Shown: one piece after another, positions 48,637-60,666 of the stretch | Position numbering within the stretch: position 1 is the stretch's first letter | Layout of the letters: every line of letters starts with the position of its first letter | From: Acanthamoeba castellanii str. Neff | Taxonomy: Eukaryota; Discosea; Longamoebia; Acanthamoebidae | Length of the DNA: 64,000 nucleotides | Direction of reading: 5' to 3' | NCBI RefSeq assembly: GCF_000313135.1 | Contig: NW_004457442.1 | Location: 829,657 to 893,656, forward strand | Notes under the pieces: generated by a model | What the model was told of the DNA's origin: nothing | The model's database searches: none | The model's input: the letters and a program-made list of their open reading frames with translations, nothing else | Made by a program: the position numbers and the translations under genes

Positions 48637-48918
48637 GCTTGCTTGCTTGCTTGCTTGCTTGCAAGAGTACGCCGTTGCTTGTTTGGTCTTCTTTGTGTTA
48701 GTGGGCTGCAAGTAATACTTGGTCGCCCGCAAGGCCAAAGCACGTGCCGCACTTTCTTTCGATTTTCCCCTCCACATTTCTCTCAATCTGCGCCCACGGA
48801 TGGAGCCCAGACGTAAAGATGATCACAGCTATGGCGTTGCGAATGGCTCGTGAAGATGGTTTGGTGTATTTACAAAAGGCCAAAGATGTGATGTTGCGAG
48901 AGATCTCGAGCGTTTGGG

Positions 48919-49299
48919 TTAGAAATCGGTGACCCTACCGGCGTAGGCGTAATCGCCGTAGCGTGTGGGCTCGGGTCCTCGCGGGCCGCCGATCTCGCCC
49001 GTCTTGGGGTTCTTGTACTCATACTCATCGTCTGCCGTCTTGCCCTCTTGCGCGTTGAAGGCCTCAATCTCCTGATTGATCTTATCCAACTCGGCCTGCA
49101 GCTCCTCCAGTGACTTGTCGTCATTGCTCATGAACTTGCTCTTCGGCTCAGCCTTTGCCGCGTGCGTCGCGGAGGGGGTGGCCTTGGGTGAAGAAGAAGA
49201 TGAAGCGAATCTGCAGAGAAAGCTGGGCCGGGCAAGATGCGCCGCACTTTTGATGTGCCGGGTGCTGTACATGGTAGCGTAGGCCTTGGTTCGCTGCAT
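48919..49299 (-). CDS. SDHAF4: Succinate dehydrogenase assembly factor 4 (SDHAF4, DUF1674)
   Basis: Single exon, 126 residues. SDHAF4 protects flavinated SdhA in the mitochondrial matrix during assembly of complex II (family knowledge). The first about 35 residues (MQRTKAYATMYSTRHIKSAA) are Arg/Ser/Ala-rich without acids, as expected of a mitochondrial presequence. A coiled-coil-prone stretch (SLEELQAELDKINQEIEAFN) follows. The C-terminus holds the family signature GGPRGPEPTRYGDYAYAGR ending VTDF, which matches the conserved block at the end of SDHAF4 proteins. Length fits the family. A second in-frame ATG at MYSTRH is possible, but the first gives the better presequence. It is divergent to the beta-helix gene. 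Confidence 0.93.
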   Translation of the reverse strand: MQRTKAYATMYSTRHIKSAAHLARPSFLCRFASSSSSPKATPSATHAAKAEPKSKFMSNDDKSLEELQAELDKINQEIEAFNAQEGKTADDEYEYKNPKTGEIGGPRGPEPTRYGDYAYAGRVTDF

Positions 49300-49580
49300 T
49301 GGGTTTTTGATTGCTGGGACTAGTTCTACGAGGTAATGCAAGGATGAAGAACGATTGCGTGTTTTTTTCTTCGATTTTTTATAAAAAATACGAAGAAACA
49401 CAAAGAAACCAGGAAGAAAAAAAAAGATAATGCGTGTTGGTTGGTTCGTCAGGCCCACACTGCACAACCAACCAACAATCGGATCTCAGCGGTCATAATC
49501 GTCAAGCCGGCGGCATCACACGGCCGGTAAAGCGTCATTTTTCTATCTCCACCAACATAACTCGTGAAGGGCCAGGCGGG
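49300..49580. promoter_or_regulatory. Divergent promoter region between SDHAF4 and the beta-helix gene
   Basis: This 281 bp interval has an AT-rich core (about 49355-49430) with runs of T and A on either side. It must contain both promoters. No specific site is recognised. Confidence 0.45.
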
Positions 49581-52500
49581 ATGACCAAGCTGGTACAGCT
49601 CCTGATTGCCGTCATCGCTCTCGTGGCCCTGTGCGGCGATGCCGCCACAGTCCCCACCATCTACGTCTCGCCCTCCGGTACATTCCACCTCTTCTTTCCA
49701 TTCCTCGACCATCCCGCGCCTCAACCTATCGTGGCCCGCAGGCAACGACTCGTGGACCGGTGGTTCGCCTACCAAGGGCTCGGCGGGGGTGAACGGAACG
49801 GTGGCGGGGCCGCTCCGCACCCTCGCCGCCGCCGCGCTGGTGGCGCGCTCGCGCTATGGCGCCGGCGTGACCAAGACGGTGAGCGTGGCCGCGGGCACCT
49901 ATACCCTCTCAACCACGCTCGCCCTCACCGCCGCCGACAGCAACACCCTCTTCATCGCCGCGGTACGACGTCACCTCCCCCTGTGGGTTGTGGGAAACAA
50001 TATTAATTAAGGTTTTTCAATTAATCACAATCGGCCTGTAACTCTATGATTGGCTGATCGCATCCAACCACATGTTTGTGTCGACACAGGATTCACGGGC
50101 AGGCAAGACCGTCATCAGCGGAGGGCAGTGCATCCCGGCTAACGCCTTCAAGGCCCTGGACACGTCGACCGGCCTGGGCGCGCGCGTCCCGGCCGCGGCG
50201 CGGAGCCGGGTGAAGCAGGTCAACCTCACCCAGCTGGGCCTCACCAGCGCCCAAGTGGGCGTGATCTCCACTAACCTGGCCGGCATGGAGCTGTTCTTCA
50301 AGGGCGCCGCGCTCCACGTCGCCCGGTGGCCCAACTACCCCAACTACGTCCTCACTGGCAACATCACCAATACTGGTGCGTGTGCGGTGACGTGCATGTG
50401 CGTGTGTCATGAGTTGACGCGAATGTGGTCTACAGACGAGAAATTGGTGTTCCATTACGTGAACGCGACATCGTGGCCGTACGAGGGCGTGTGGGTGCAC
50501 GGGTTCTTCGGTCAGAACTGGTTCGACGAGCGCCGGGCCATCGAGAGCGTCGACCAAGAGGCCAAGACCATCACCCTCGCCACCCCCACCAACTACGCGT
50601 TCAAGCGGGGCCAGCGGTTCTACTACTACAACGTGATCGACGAGCTCGACACGGCGGGTGAGTACCTGATCGACCGGGACAACGGCGTGCTCTACTTCTA
50701 CCCGCCGTCGGCCATCGCCTCCAACACCGACGCCGTGCTGTCGGTCCTCAACAGCGCGCTCATCGCCATCACCGGCTCCAACATCACCTTTTCTGGTTTG
50801 CTCTTCTTCTTCTTCTTTGTTCACACGACACACGCACACGACACAAGTACACACGACACACGCACACACGACACTCGCCTCAACACACACGGCTAAATGG
50901 TTGAATGTCGACGCAGGTTTCACGCTGGAGGCGACGCAGAACACTGCGGTGACCGTCAGGGAGAACGGATCGGGTAACGTGATCAAGAACTGCGTCATCA
51001 GAAACGTCGGCGAAACGGGCGTGTCCATCGCCGGCGGCACAGACAACATCGTGATGACCTCTGAGCTCTACAACATGGTACGTACATTCCACACATTCTA
51101 GGTGTGTCGTGCATTGAGTTTGCGTGTCGTTCTGATGTGCTCCTTTGGGGGGAGGGGCTGAGCAGGGCAAGACGGGAGTAAGCATGAGCGGCGGCGACCG
51201 CAAGACACTCACGCCGTGCAACCACATGGCGTTCGCCAACCACGTGCACGACTATTCGCGCTTCATTCTCTGCTACCAGCCCGCTTTTGGCGCCAGTACG
51301 CTGACTCACCTTCCAGTCCTGATCACTGATGAGCAACAAAACGCACGACGCTCACCACTGCACACACGACACACACGACACGCACGACAGACGGTGTGGG
51401 CGTCAAGATCGTGAACAATAAGATCCACACGGCGCCGCACAACGCCATTCTGTTGGGTGAGAGCAACAATATGGAGATCTACTTCAACGAGATCTACGAC
51501 ATGTGTCGCGAGGCCAGCGACGTGGGCGCCTTCTACCAGGGCCGCGACTGGACCGGCCAGGGCTCCTACATCAGCTACAACTACTTCCACGACTCCTTCG
51601 GCTACGGCTCGGAGGGCGTGAGCGCGATCTACTTCGACGACGAGAACAGCGGCAGCACTGCGTTCGGTAACCCACCGCACACGCACATGCACACGCACAT
51701 GCGCACACACTCCACCATTGTCTGACACCTCCAATGCAGGTAACATCATCGTGAACATGGAGTTGGGCATCCTGATGGGCGGTGGCCGCAGCAACCACGT
51801 CGACAACAACATCTTCATTAACCTCGACAACGGTGCTCACCCTCTTCACTCTCTCTTCGCTCTTCGTTCTTTTTCGTTCGTCCCCCCCCAAATCTGACCG
51901 TGCCCTCTCCGGTCATAGCCGCCTACGCTGGCGATGCGCGCGGTCTGCCGGGCCAGGTTCCCCAGAACAACAACACCCTCTACACGCGACTCCTCGCGCA
52001 GCCCTACCAGACCCAGCCCTGGTCCACCCAGTTCCCCGAACTGGTCACCATCCTCGACGACCCCGTCAGCCCCCACGCTCCTCGCGTACCACTCCCCACC
52101 CCCATGTGCGGTAGTGTGTGCGGTGATGCGTGGGCGTGAGTGTGTTGCGCGCGTGTGTGCGGTGGTGTGTCGCTGACATTACGACCACAGTACAATTCGT
52201 ATCGGCACAACGTGGCCTGTAACACAAAGAACAACCAGCGCCTCTCGACGGCGGCCGCCCCCTACATCCAGAATGTGACGTCGGACAACTGGTGGCTGAA
52301 GAACAGCACCACCTGCCAGAAGGCCATCTTCCCCTACCTCCAGTCGACCGGCTCGCTCGAGATCAGCCCCAGCGCCCCGTTCCTGGCCAACATCACCTTT
52401 TCCGCGATCCCCTGGAAGCGCATTGGGCTGGCGGGCGCCTACGAGAGCCTGCCCGCCAACCTGCCCGGCCTTAGTACGTCGACGTCTCCCCCACCACCAC

Positions 52501-52713
52501 TCACTCACCAGCCATGCTTGCGTGCCATGGGCTGACCGCATTCCTTCTCCTCGGCGCACGCACGACACACACGACACACACGACACACACGACACACACG
52601 ACATGTACACAGAATATGGCAAGATTGTGACGCCCCAGGCTGCGAAGGACACCAGCGCCGCGTCTGGCTTTGCGCGCAGTCCCCTGGCTCTCGCTCTGCG
52701 TTTCCTCTTCTAA
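49581..52713 (+). CDS. Secreted right-handed parallel beta-helix protein
   Basis: Eleven exons in phase give 724 residues: 49581-49677, 49742-49962, 50090-50375, 50436-50795, 50917-51077, 51166-51295, 51391-51666, 51740-51832, 51919-52085, 52191-52473, 52613-52713. The N-terminus MTKLVQLLIAVIALVALCGD is a signal peptide. An early segment (IYVSPSGNDSW and GPLRTLAAAA) is typical of secreted beta-helix glycan-active proteins. The middle has coils with the N-V-I-x-N pattern (GSGNVIKNCVIRNVGETGV, GVKIVNNKIHTAPHNAILLG, YISYNYFHDSFG). Such folds occur in polysaccharide lyases and glycoside hydrolases, but I see no assigned catalytic set. The C-terminus is short and hydrophobic (SPLALALRFLF), which may be a GPI-anchor signal. 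The gene converges on a GH27 enzyme. Confidence 0.85.
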
Positions 52714-52827
52714 CCTCCCCCCCACCTGTAATCATGATCAAACTTTTGACAACAAGACGCGAAGAGTTGCTGAAGTGTACTGTTCTTGTGCTGTCGCTGT
52801 AGTTTGGGGTTTGTTGTCACAACATGA

Positions 52828-54376
52828 TCAAACGCGCGGGTCGAGAACAATGAACTGGACAGCGTGCGGGGCCAGGTTCTTCGCGGTGAACTGCCTGGTC
52901 TCGGGGGGGGGGGCAACGCTCGATGGAGTCAGCCTACAATCGACAGAGGAAGAGAAGAGGAGGAGAGGGCGTGTGTACCCGGTGAACTGGCCCAGGGCCT
53001 GGCCCGACCAGAGGTCGGTCGCTCGGTACGTGGCGGAGGAGGACGACAGGCCCAGCTGGGTCCAGGTCACCGTCACGTCCTCGTTTCCCCACTGATCTGC
53101 TCGTTTTTAAGGTGGCGAATGCGTTGCGTTGACCAAGGAGAGAAAACAGTCAATGCGGGTCAGCAGATAACAGTTGAACCGCGGAGGACTGGGTTGGGGT
53201 CGGTAGGTACTAAAGTCGTAGAGCACGCCAGCGCGATTGAACAGAACGACGGCGATGCGGCCGTTGGTCATGTTCTTGGCCCACACCTCGGTCCACGAGC
53301 ACTTGAGCCACAGGCACGCTAGCGTGGCGAAATTATAGTACAAGTTCTGCTCAGTAATTGCAGATTTACTGACTCAGCATGGTGAGGGCAGGTTGCAGGT
53401 GTGTACCTCCGTCGAGGTCGAGCCCAGACTGCACGCTGGCCACGACTCGGCCCTGCAGGCCCAGAGGGTCTTGGTTGACAGCGATCACCTCCGAGTTCGT
53501 CAGAATGGCCTGGATGGCCGGCGTCATCGTCTGATGGTCGAGACAAACAGCGTACACATCAGGTTTCTCGCACACGAAATACACAATCAAAGGAAAAAAA
53601 TTAAAAAAAGAGAGAGAAAGAAATAGATAGGGAATGGATGAAAAATCAAAATAATAATAATAATAAAAATAATAATTTCATGGGCGTACGCGCAGGTCGT
53701 TGCCGGTGATGAGGGGCGCGGCCATGATGGCCCACAGGGAGAAGTGGGACCGAGCCTGGGTGTCGTCGAGCCAGGCGGCGGGGGCAAGGGGCAAGTTGAA
53801 GAAGGTACCATTGACGCCCACCTCCAGCATGTCCGGGTCATTGAACGCTCCTGCGTCCGTCCCACACCACAAAAGAAATGTTACCATGCTACCAGACCAC
53901 CGGCTTCGGCTGCACAGGAATGCAGGACGCACCAGGCGCGGCGTAGGGGTAGAGCGGCTTCTGGGCATCCAGGATCTCGAGCACTGTCATGGCCCAGCGG
54001 AACCCGCGTGAGATCGCAGATCAGATTGGGGGTGAGCCAGCGGCAAGCGCGTACCTCGGCCCCACCAGGGGAAGATGTCATAGGTCGTGCCTGTGTGTGT
54101 GTGTGCGTGCGTGCGGTTCGTGTGCGTGTGTGCGTGTGTTCTGGTCTGTAAGAGCTTGAAGAATGCGTAGCTGCGGCAAGGGCGTACGCCAGAGGTTGCC
54201 AATCTTGGGAGCCCAGTTCCACGAGTCCTTGCGGCCCCAGTTGCAGATGCTGAACACGATCGGCCGGCCCGTCTTGTTGAGCGCCTGCGACATCTGTGAG
54301 TGTGTCGGCCCACCCGACGCCGGTCATATGATGGTACGTAGCCAGTCAGCCGATCAGTGTCACACCACATCTCACG

Positions 54377-54414
<38 letters not shown>

Positions 54415-55461
54415 TGAGAGATAGAGAGATAGAGAGAGTACCTGTCCGTAGAAGAGCCAGGGCTGGTTCTCGATCTCGTTGGTGAGGTAGCACGTATCGA
54501 ACTTGAGGTAGTCGATGCCCCAGGAGGCGAACGTGTTGGCGTCCTGCTGGTAGTACCCGTTGCTGCCCGGAAAGCCTGTGTGAATGATCGACATCGTTAG
54601 GTGAAGCGAATCAAAAATCACCATCATCGCCGTAATCATCATTTGCTCCAACGAATGGTGGTTGAAAGCACCTTGGCACGTGTAAGTGCCCACATCCGAA
54701 TAGATGCCCACCTTCAGACCGAGCCTGCGATTGTCGAATTGGAAATAAAAATTGTTGAATATTAAAAATAAAAAGATGAAGATGAGTTACCCGAGTGGCG
54801 AGGAAGGCGGAGAACGTACGAGTGGATGTAGTCCACGAAGGCCTTCATGCCGTTGGGAAACTTGGTCGGGTCGGGCTGCAGATTGCCTACAAGAGCAGTG
54901 TCCAGAAAGAGTGAGTGTGAGTGAAGCTACTCCAAATCGGCCGAGCCAAAGGAATGCATACCTTGCATGTCGCGCTCTCTTGTCTGCCAGCTGCGGGAGT
55001 AGTCCAAATGGCCGGTGCGGGTCAGAATCAAATCACACACACACACACACAGAGAGAGAGAGGGTTGCGTGCCAGTCGTCGATGTTGAGGAAGGTGTAGC
55101 CGGCCTTGGCCATGCCCGAGGAGATGAGGGCGTGGGCCATCTGCTTGAGCGTGGATTCATCGTAGTTGCACTGAAACGTGTTCCACGTGTTCCAGCCCAT
55201 GGGCGGCGTGCTTTCAGGTCAAAATACAAATAAATAAAAGATTTAAAAAATCGTCCGGCAGTTTTTATGTTTTAATGTTTTATGTTTTGGTTGTTGTTTT
55301 AAAAACAAAAATAAAATAAGCTACGCTCTCAGAGAGAATGAGGAAGAAAGAGGAATTCCGGGGGGGGGATTGTACAGTGCGAGGCCGTTGTCCAGCGCGA
55401 GGGTTGCGGCAACGCTTGCCACCGCGAGGGAGATGGCGAACAACTGGCGGCGGGTCAGCAT
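52828..55461 (-). CDS. Alpha-galactosidase, glycoside hydrolase family 27
   Basis: Removes terminal alpha-linked galactose (or N-acetylgalactosamine); lysosomal or secreted. Fourteen exons in phase give 438 residues: 55461-55376, 55210-55073, 54990-54962, 54886-54820, 54724-54672, 54575-54442, 54293-54188, 54090-54055, 53983-53933, 53850-53690, 53530-53407, 53318-53211, 53096-52979, 52933-52828. A signal peptide ([19 protein letters not shown]) precedes [17 protein letters not shown], the family N-terminus. IDDCW spans a GC-AG intron. The nucleophile Asp lies in [11 protein letters not shown] follows in [10 protein letters not shown], and the acid/base Asp in [27 protein letters not shown] precedes the C-terminal beta-sandwich. 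Exon 12's acceptor was set by phase. The last exon has a run of eleven C. Confidence 0.93.
54377..54412. repeat. (TG)n microsatellite in a GH27 intron
   Basis: About 36 bp of TG repeat lies between exons at 54442 and 54293. Confidence 0.9.
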
Positions 55462-55740
55462 TGCTGCAGAAGGCCAAGATAGCAGTTGTCACTGGGGCTA
55501 TCGGAACAGGGCCGCAATATTAGCGGTCCGCTCCCCCTGTCGACACATAAGGTACCGGCCTCCCCTTCTTTCACTCTTTGTTTCACTCCTCCTGACCGAA
55601 CTCAACTCTACTGAGAGCCGTTGTGTAGCTTGGAGTAAAGACTTTGTGTCACTCAAGTGCGCTCTTCTTCGGAGGGCGTAAAGCGCTGAAGATTGGCACG
55701 GCCTACAGGGTGAGGCAGAAAGGGGTGGATGGCGGTGTGG

Positions 55741-56940
55741 TCACGTCCTGCCGCCACGGCCGACGTGTTGCGCGCGCGTGAACACAAAAAGGCGCAGCAT
55801 CTCCTTTTTGACGTGCTCGTTCGATGGCACGGGCTCGGAGCGCGCGCAAAGCGTGAAGATCGGCACGACCTGCGCCACGAACCCCAGGCCCTGAGCCACT
55901 TTGTGCAGCTCTAGATGTGAACAACCCCCAGCACACGCGTGGTTTGTCAGACATCAGACATCGAAGCGTAGGCTGGTGGGCGCTCGCGAGAGAGTACCCG
56001 AGTCGATCACTTTTTCTCGGTTCACGTGGGCCAGGATGAACAGTGGCGGCGAGCCGTCGGCGCATCGTTCTCGAGAGAGCAGCGAATCAACCGACTTCCA
56101 CAGTTGCTCCACCGCCGTCAGGTAGTACCTGCAGTTGAGAGTAAGCTTACGTTCAACGCGAGAAAGAGACCATTGATGCCTGACGCTGCGCTGTGATGGA
56201 GGCGCACAGAGTGTCCGACGCGATGACAACATCGAATCGCGGGAGTTCGTCGCGTGTATCGGTTCCCCACACCAGCTTCTCCACCTTCACCTTGTCTTGA
56301 ACGTCTGATGTTGGCGCGTGTGTCGTGAGTGATGTGTGACCACACACGTCCATGGCAGTGCGCAGCAAGGTGAGCGAGAAAGATGAATCATTCTAACCTG
56401 TGTTCAGTTGAACGCTCCGCTGCAGCGTGTCGAGCACTTGTGGATCCTTGTCGGTGAGCCACACGCGGTCGCAGTATCTCGCGGCCAACAAGCCGCTCAG
56501 GCCTTGAATCTCACCCAGGCGCGTCAGCACCATCGTCAGCAGGCCTAACCAGGCCTCAGGGGGTGGTCCTTACCTGTGCCTGCTCCCAGTTCCAACACTG
56601 TCTTACCGGCAAACGTGTGCTTGTGAGCCACGATGTACCTGTCTTCAACCACAGGTCAGGTTGCGTGAGTTGCGGGGCCTTGTCTCAAGGCAAGGCATGT
56701 GCTACGCACTTGGCAAGGACCAGCGCCGCTGGCCACACGGAGGTGCCCGTGGACTTGGTAGGCAGTGCCCTCCCTTCCTGCGCTGTGTGACAATTTTTAT
56801 TACAATTTTTCTAAACAATTCAATAACAACATATGCTGAGGCAAAGTACCAGCAGACGACTCCCGCACCATGCAGAGGCGCACATGCTGACCGGAGCCAT
56901 CAATGGGGTACTCCACAACGTCCACGCCCGAGTCTTCCAT
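55741..56940 (-). CDS. Lysine methyltransferase, METTL21/FAM86 family 16
   Basis: Seven exons in phase give 240 residues: 56940-56850, 56773-56710, 56638-56574, 56502-56398, 56304-56208, 56128-55998, 55910-55741. The seven-beta-strand fold begins after GTSVWPAALVLAK, the family's W-x-A-A-x-x-L block. Motif I is KTVLELGAGTGLSGLLAARY, followed by VWLTDKDPQVLDTL for the ribose-binding acid. DVVIASDTLYYLTAVEQLWK corresponds to the (D/E)xxY region that marks METTL21-type protein-lysine methyltransferases. Substrates in other species are chaperones and elongation factors; this one's target cannot be read from sequence. The short N-terminus (MEDSGVDVVEYPI) matches cytosolic members. Acceptor 56773 was chosen by phase. 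Confidence 0.86.
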
Positions 56941-57218
56941 CTTCGACAAGCGCTTTGGCCTTTTTCTCTTTTTTTCTTTCTTCCAATCAAACCGGAAAGT
57001 GCCGAACGCGCAGCTTCAGGCAGCGCTCAGCACTGCCTTTGCTGTGTGGAAAGCTTCCAAATAAGAGACACGAGGAGAGATTCAAAGTAGAGGTTTGTGC
57101 CGCAGCGTTGTTTATATTTTATAACAACTTTCAAGATTTATTTCAGTAATTGGATTTGATTGATGAACGAATCTTCTCTCTCTGCAGAACAGCAGAAGAG
57201 ACAGAGCGGAGCTTGGCG
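56941..57218. promoter_or_regulatory. Divergent promoter between methyltransferase and acyltransferase genes
   Basis: This 278 bp interval separates the two divergent start codons. An acceptor-like CTCTCTCTGCAG ending at 57187 lies 31 bp before the acyltransferase ATG, so that gene probably has an upstream 5' UTR exon within this interval. Confidence 0.5.
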
Positions 57219-57985
57219 ATGTGGGGCGACGAGTTCCTGCGGTACCTCGTGCTTGGGGTGTTTCGCATCCTCCTCCACGTGTTCTTCAACGACGTCGAGG
57301 TCGTTGGCCGCCTCAACGTTCCCAAAAAGGGACCCGTCATCTTCGTCGGTACGCTGACCACCCCATCGTGGGCTCGCGTTCTCTCTCAGAGGACTAAAGC
57401 AACGCGACAGGCAACCACCGCAACCAGTTCGTGGATGCCATGATCATGTTCAGCAGGCACCTCTCTCCCTTGGCCCTCGACTCCTCGCCTTACAGCTGCG
57501 CTAACGCACGCACACACGACACACGACACACGACACACGCCACACGCCACACGCCACACGACACACGACACATGACACACGACACATGACACACGACACA
57601 CGCCACACGACACACACAGGACGGGCCGCACGCCTTCGTTTATCATCGCCGAGGTGTCGCTGAAGCGGAAGGTGATCGCCTTCTTCGCCAAGATCCTACG
57701 CTGCGTGCCGATTCATCGGCCGCGCGACGTCGCCATGGCCGGTGAGGGCACAATCCAGAGCGAAGGTATTTTACAATGCATCGCCACATTCCGCACAGCC
57801 TTTGGTGGATTGCACAACCCGTGAAGACCCAACGCGCCATTATTGATCGACGGCGTGTCTTCGTGCGCGTTACAGGGGCTCAGGTGCACGGCGCGGGCAC
57901 CAACTTCAAGTCTAGCGTGACGATCGGAGACGAGCTCATCGTGCACCAACGACCCGATTGGAGGTGTCTAAAGATCACACTTGTC

Positions 57986-58031
<46 letters not shown>

Positions 58032-60518
58032 CACACACACCACACACACAAACGCACACACGTCGACGGGTGTCAATATTGACCTTCGTTGTATTCATGC
58101 AGAGGGCGAGTGACTGCGATAGAGTCTGACACGGAGCTCACGGTGAGCGAGCCCATCACGCCCCCGTTTGAAGAGGGACAAAAATTCAAGGTATGTTTGA
58201 TTGTTTGTTTGTTTGCCCGCCTCACTTCTTGTGGGCGCTGATCGATCGAGTACTGGCTATGCGTCGCACCTTCTGCAGGTCTACAGGAAGATCGACCAGT
58301 CGCATGTCTACGACAAGGTGTGGGACGAGTTGGCCCGAGGAAACTCGTACGAGTTTTTTTTATGTCTGCGTTTGTTTTAGCGTGTGACCCTTCATGCAGG
58401 ACCCAGCCTTACACGCATGCTACTCTGTGTTGTTGTTCCAATTCATCTCATTCTCGTAATTCTTCTTCTGATGACGTGTCATCAGGATTGGCATCTTTCC
58501 CGAGGGTTCCTCGCATGATCGAGCGGATCTGCTGCCGCTCAAGGCGGGCGTGACGCTGATGGCGCTCGGCGCGGCTGCCAAGCACAACGTCGAGGTCCAG
58601 ATCGTGCCTTGTGGCCTGACCTACTTTCATGGACACCGGTACAGATTCCTTGTTTTGTTTTTGTTTTTTTCAGCATTATTTCATAGGGCTGGTACTAAAA
58701 CTTGACTGCAGGTTCCGAGGCCACTGCATCGTGGAGTTCGGTCAGCCGCTCGTGGTGTCTCCTCAGTCGGAGTGGGTGGAGCGCTACAAGGACAAGGACC
58801 AGCGCCGCCAAGTGTGCTCCGACCTCCTGGACCAGGTCGAGAAGGGCCTGCGCGGGGTGCTTCTTTCCTCTTCGTTCTTCGTTCTTCTTCGTTCTTCTTC
58901 TTTGCTAGAAATTGACTCCTGACCACCCACCTCTAGGTGACGTTGAACGTGCCCACCTACAAGGACCGCCAGGTGGCGCTCACCGTGCGGTCGCTCTACC
59001 AGCCGGCATCTCTGCAGCTGTCCTCCAACAAGTACCAGATGCTCAACCGGTACGCCCTCACTCTTGCGCGAGGCCTTGCAAAGCACAGCCGGGTGGCGAC
59101 CCTGACCACCACTGACTGGGACAAACCAGGTCGTTTGCCGACATCCTGTTTCACCACAACAAGGACAACGAACGGGTGCAGTTGTTGGTGAAGAAGGTGA
59201 GACGCTACAACAAGCAGCTGCACCGCTACGGGTTCAAGGATTACCAGGTTTCCCTCCAACACCAACCAACTGTCGCCTTTGCTTCGCATGACCACACGCA
59301 TGACCACCTTCTCGCAGGTGGCAGAAGGGTTCGAGAAGGTCAGCAAGCGCCTGTTCCTGCGCATGATTCTCAGGCGAGCCCTCTATCTGGTATGCTGCAG
59401 CTGACCCCTGCGATCTTCTCATGTTGTTCATAACACTTGACAATTTGTGGGTTGCTGGAGGGCGCGAGACTGGGTGTACCTGACTGGCGCCACAAACAAC
59501 CAATGTCGACCTGCGTGGCGGGTTAGGGTCCGCTGGTGGCGCTGGCATTGCCCGGAGCGCTGCTGAATTTGCCCGTGGGCTTGCTGGCGCGTTACGTGGC
59601 CACCAACAAGGCTCGCACCATCGCCCCGAACGACCCCAACACTATGTACGGCGCTCTGGACGTCATCGCGTCCTATAAGGTTCGTAATCCACTACGTTCA
59701 TTCGTGATTTGCGCGCATGTGTGCTAACGCACGTATGTCGTTGATTGTGTGTGTGTGTGTGTCGATCTCCCATAGATAATCATTGCAGGCTTCGGCGCGC
59801 CGATTTCGTATGTCGTGTACTTCCTCGCCGCGTGGTGGGTCTGGGGGTCGCGTCCCGCGCTGGCATTCTTGGCATTCCTGCCCATTTTCTCGTACGCCAG
59901 GTACGTTCGATCGACACCACCGCACCCGCACGCGTGGAGGCCTCGCTCGCGCATCACCAGAATGTACTGTGATTGATGTACTTTTTGCGCAGCATTCGCG
60001 TGCTGGAGAAGGGAATGGAGCAGCTGCGACTGCTGCAGGCCGTATTCCATCTGGCCAGGGCTCGCCGCGAGCTCAATTCCCTCAAACAGACGCGCGCCGA
60101 GCTTCAGACCGAAGTGCGCCGTCTCATCGATGAATTGAGCCCCGAGTACGATCAACGTTCTGTGCGTGTGCGGTGGCGTGTGCGGTTGTGTGTGCGGTTG
60201 TGTGTGCGGTAATTGATCGGAACTAGGGAGCGTGGCGAGGAGTTCGCGCGTCACGGCGTTCACCGGGAGATGAAGCAGAAGTGGAAGGCCGAGGAGGACG
60301 AGCGCAGCCAGGACGGCACTGCCCGCAAGCGAGTGCTCTACCGCCGCCGCTCGTACAAGAAGCTCGACGAGTTCTCCGGGTGCGTGCACATGCATGCCCC
60401 CCTTTAGTCCCACATAACTTCAATTTCCCACAACTAACGCTCATGGCCCTCTCCTCTGTTCGCTCTCAGGAGCGTTGAAGGAATGCAGGAGGCGCTGGAG
60501 AAGGACGAATTCCTCTGA
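57219..60518 (+). CDS. Glycerol-3-phosphate / dihydroxyacetone-phosphate acyltransferase (SCT1/GPT2 type)
   Basis: Makes lysophosphatidic acid, the first step of glycerolipid synthesis, in the ER membrane. Sixteen exons in phase give 603 residues: 57219-57348, 57411-57456, 57620-57765, 57876-57963, 58103-58190, 58279-58346, 58486-58638, 58712-58856, 58937-59049, 59130-59247, 59318-59389, 59527-59679, 59776-59900, 59993-60161, 60231-60379, 60470-60518. Acyltransferase block I is GNHRNQFVD, block [23 protein letters not shown], block [22 protein letters not shown]. The insert between blocks I and III ([12 protein letters not shown] ... [10 protein letters not shown]) and the large C-terminal part match fungal Gat1/Gat2 enzymes. 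Membrane segments occur near residues 15-35 and in the [20 protein letters not shown] and [17 protein letters not shown] regions. A coiled coil near the C-terminus ends EKDEFL. Intron 2 probably uses a GC donor. Confidence 0.9.
57993..58026. repeat. (CA)n microsatellite in an acyltransferase intron
   Basis: About 34 bp of CA repeat lies between exons 57963 and 58103. Confidence 0.9.
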
Positions 60519-60666
60519 ATTGGTCACTGTACGCCCTGCCTCTCCTTCACTGATGAGAAGATACCAAGGATGGCCAGCATGCCCGTGAACCCTCATTTTC
60601 GAAATATAACAGGACATCACCGGAATGTGCATCACATTTTGATATCTGATGAAGAGGAATCTTATT

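Noticed and set aside
48919..49299. Bacterial-type gene transfer for the small single-exon gene
   Set aside because: DUF1674/SDHAF4 is an ordinary mitochondrial family in eukaryotes, and the presequence-like N-terminus fits this.
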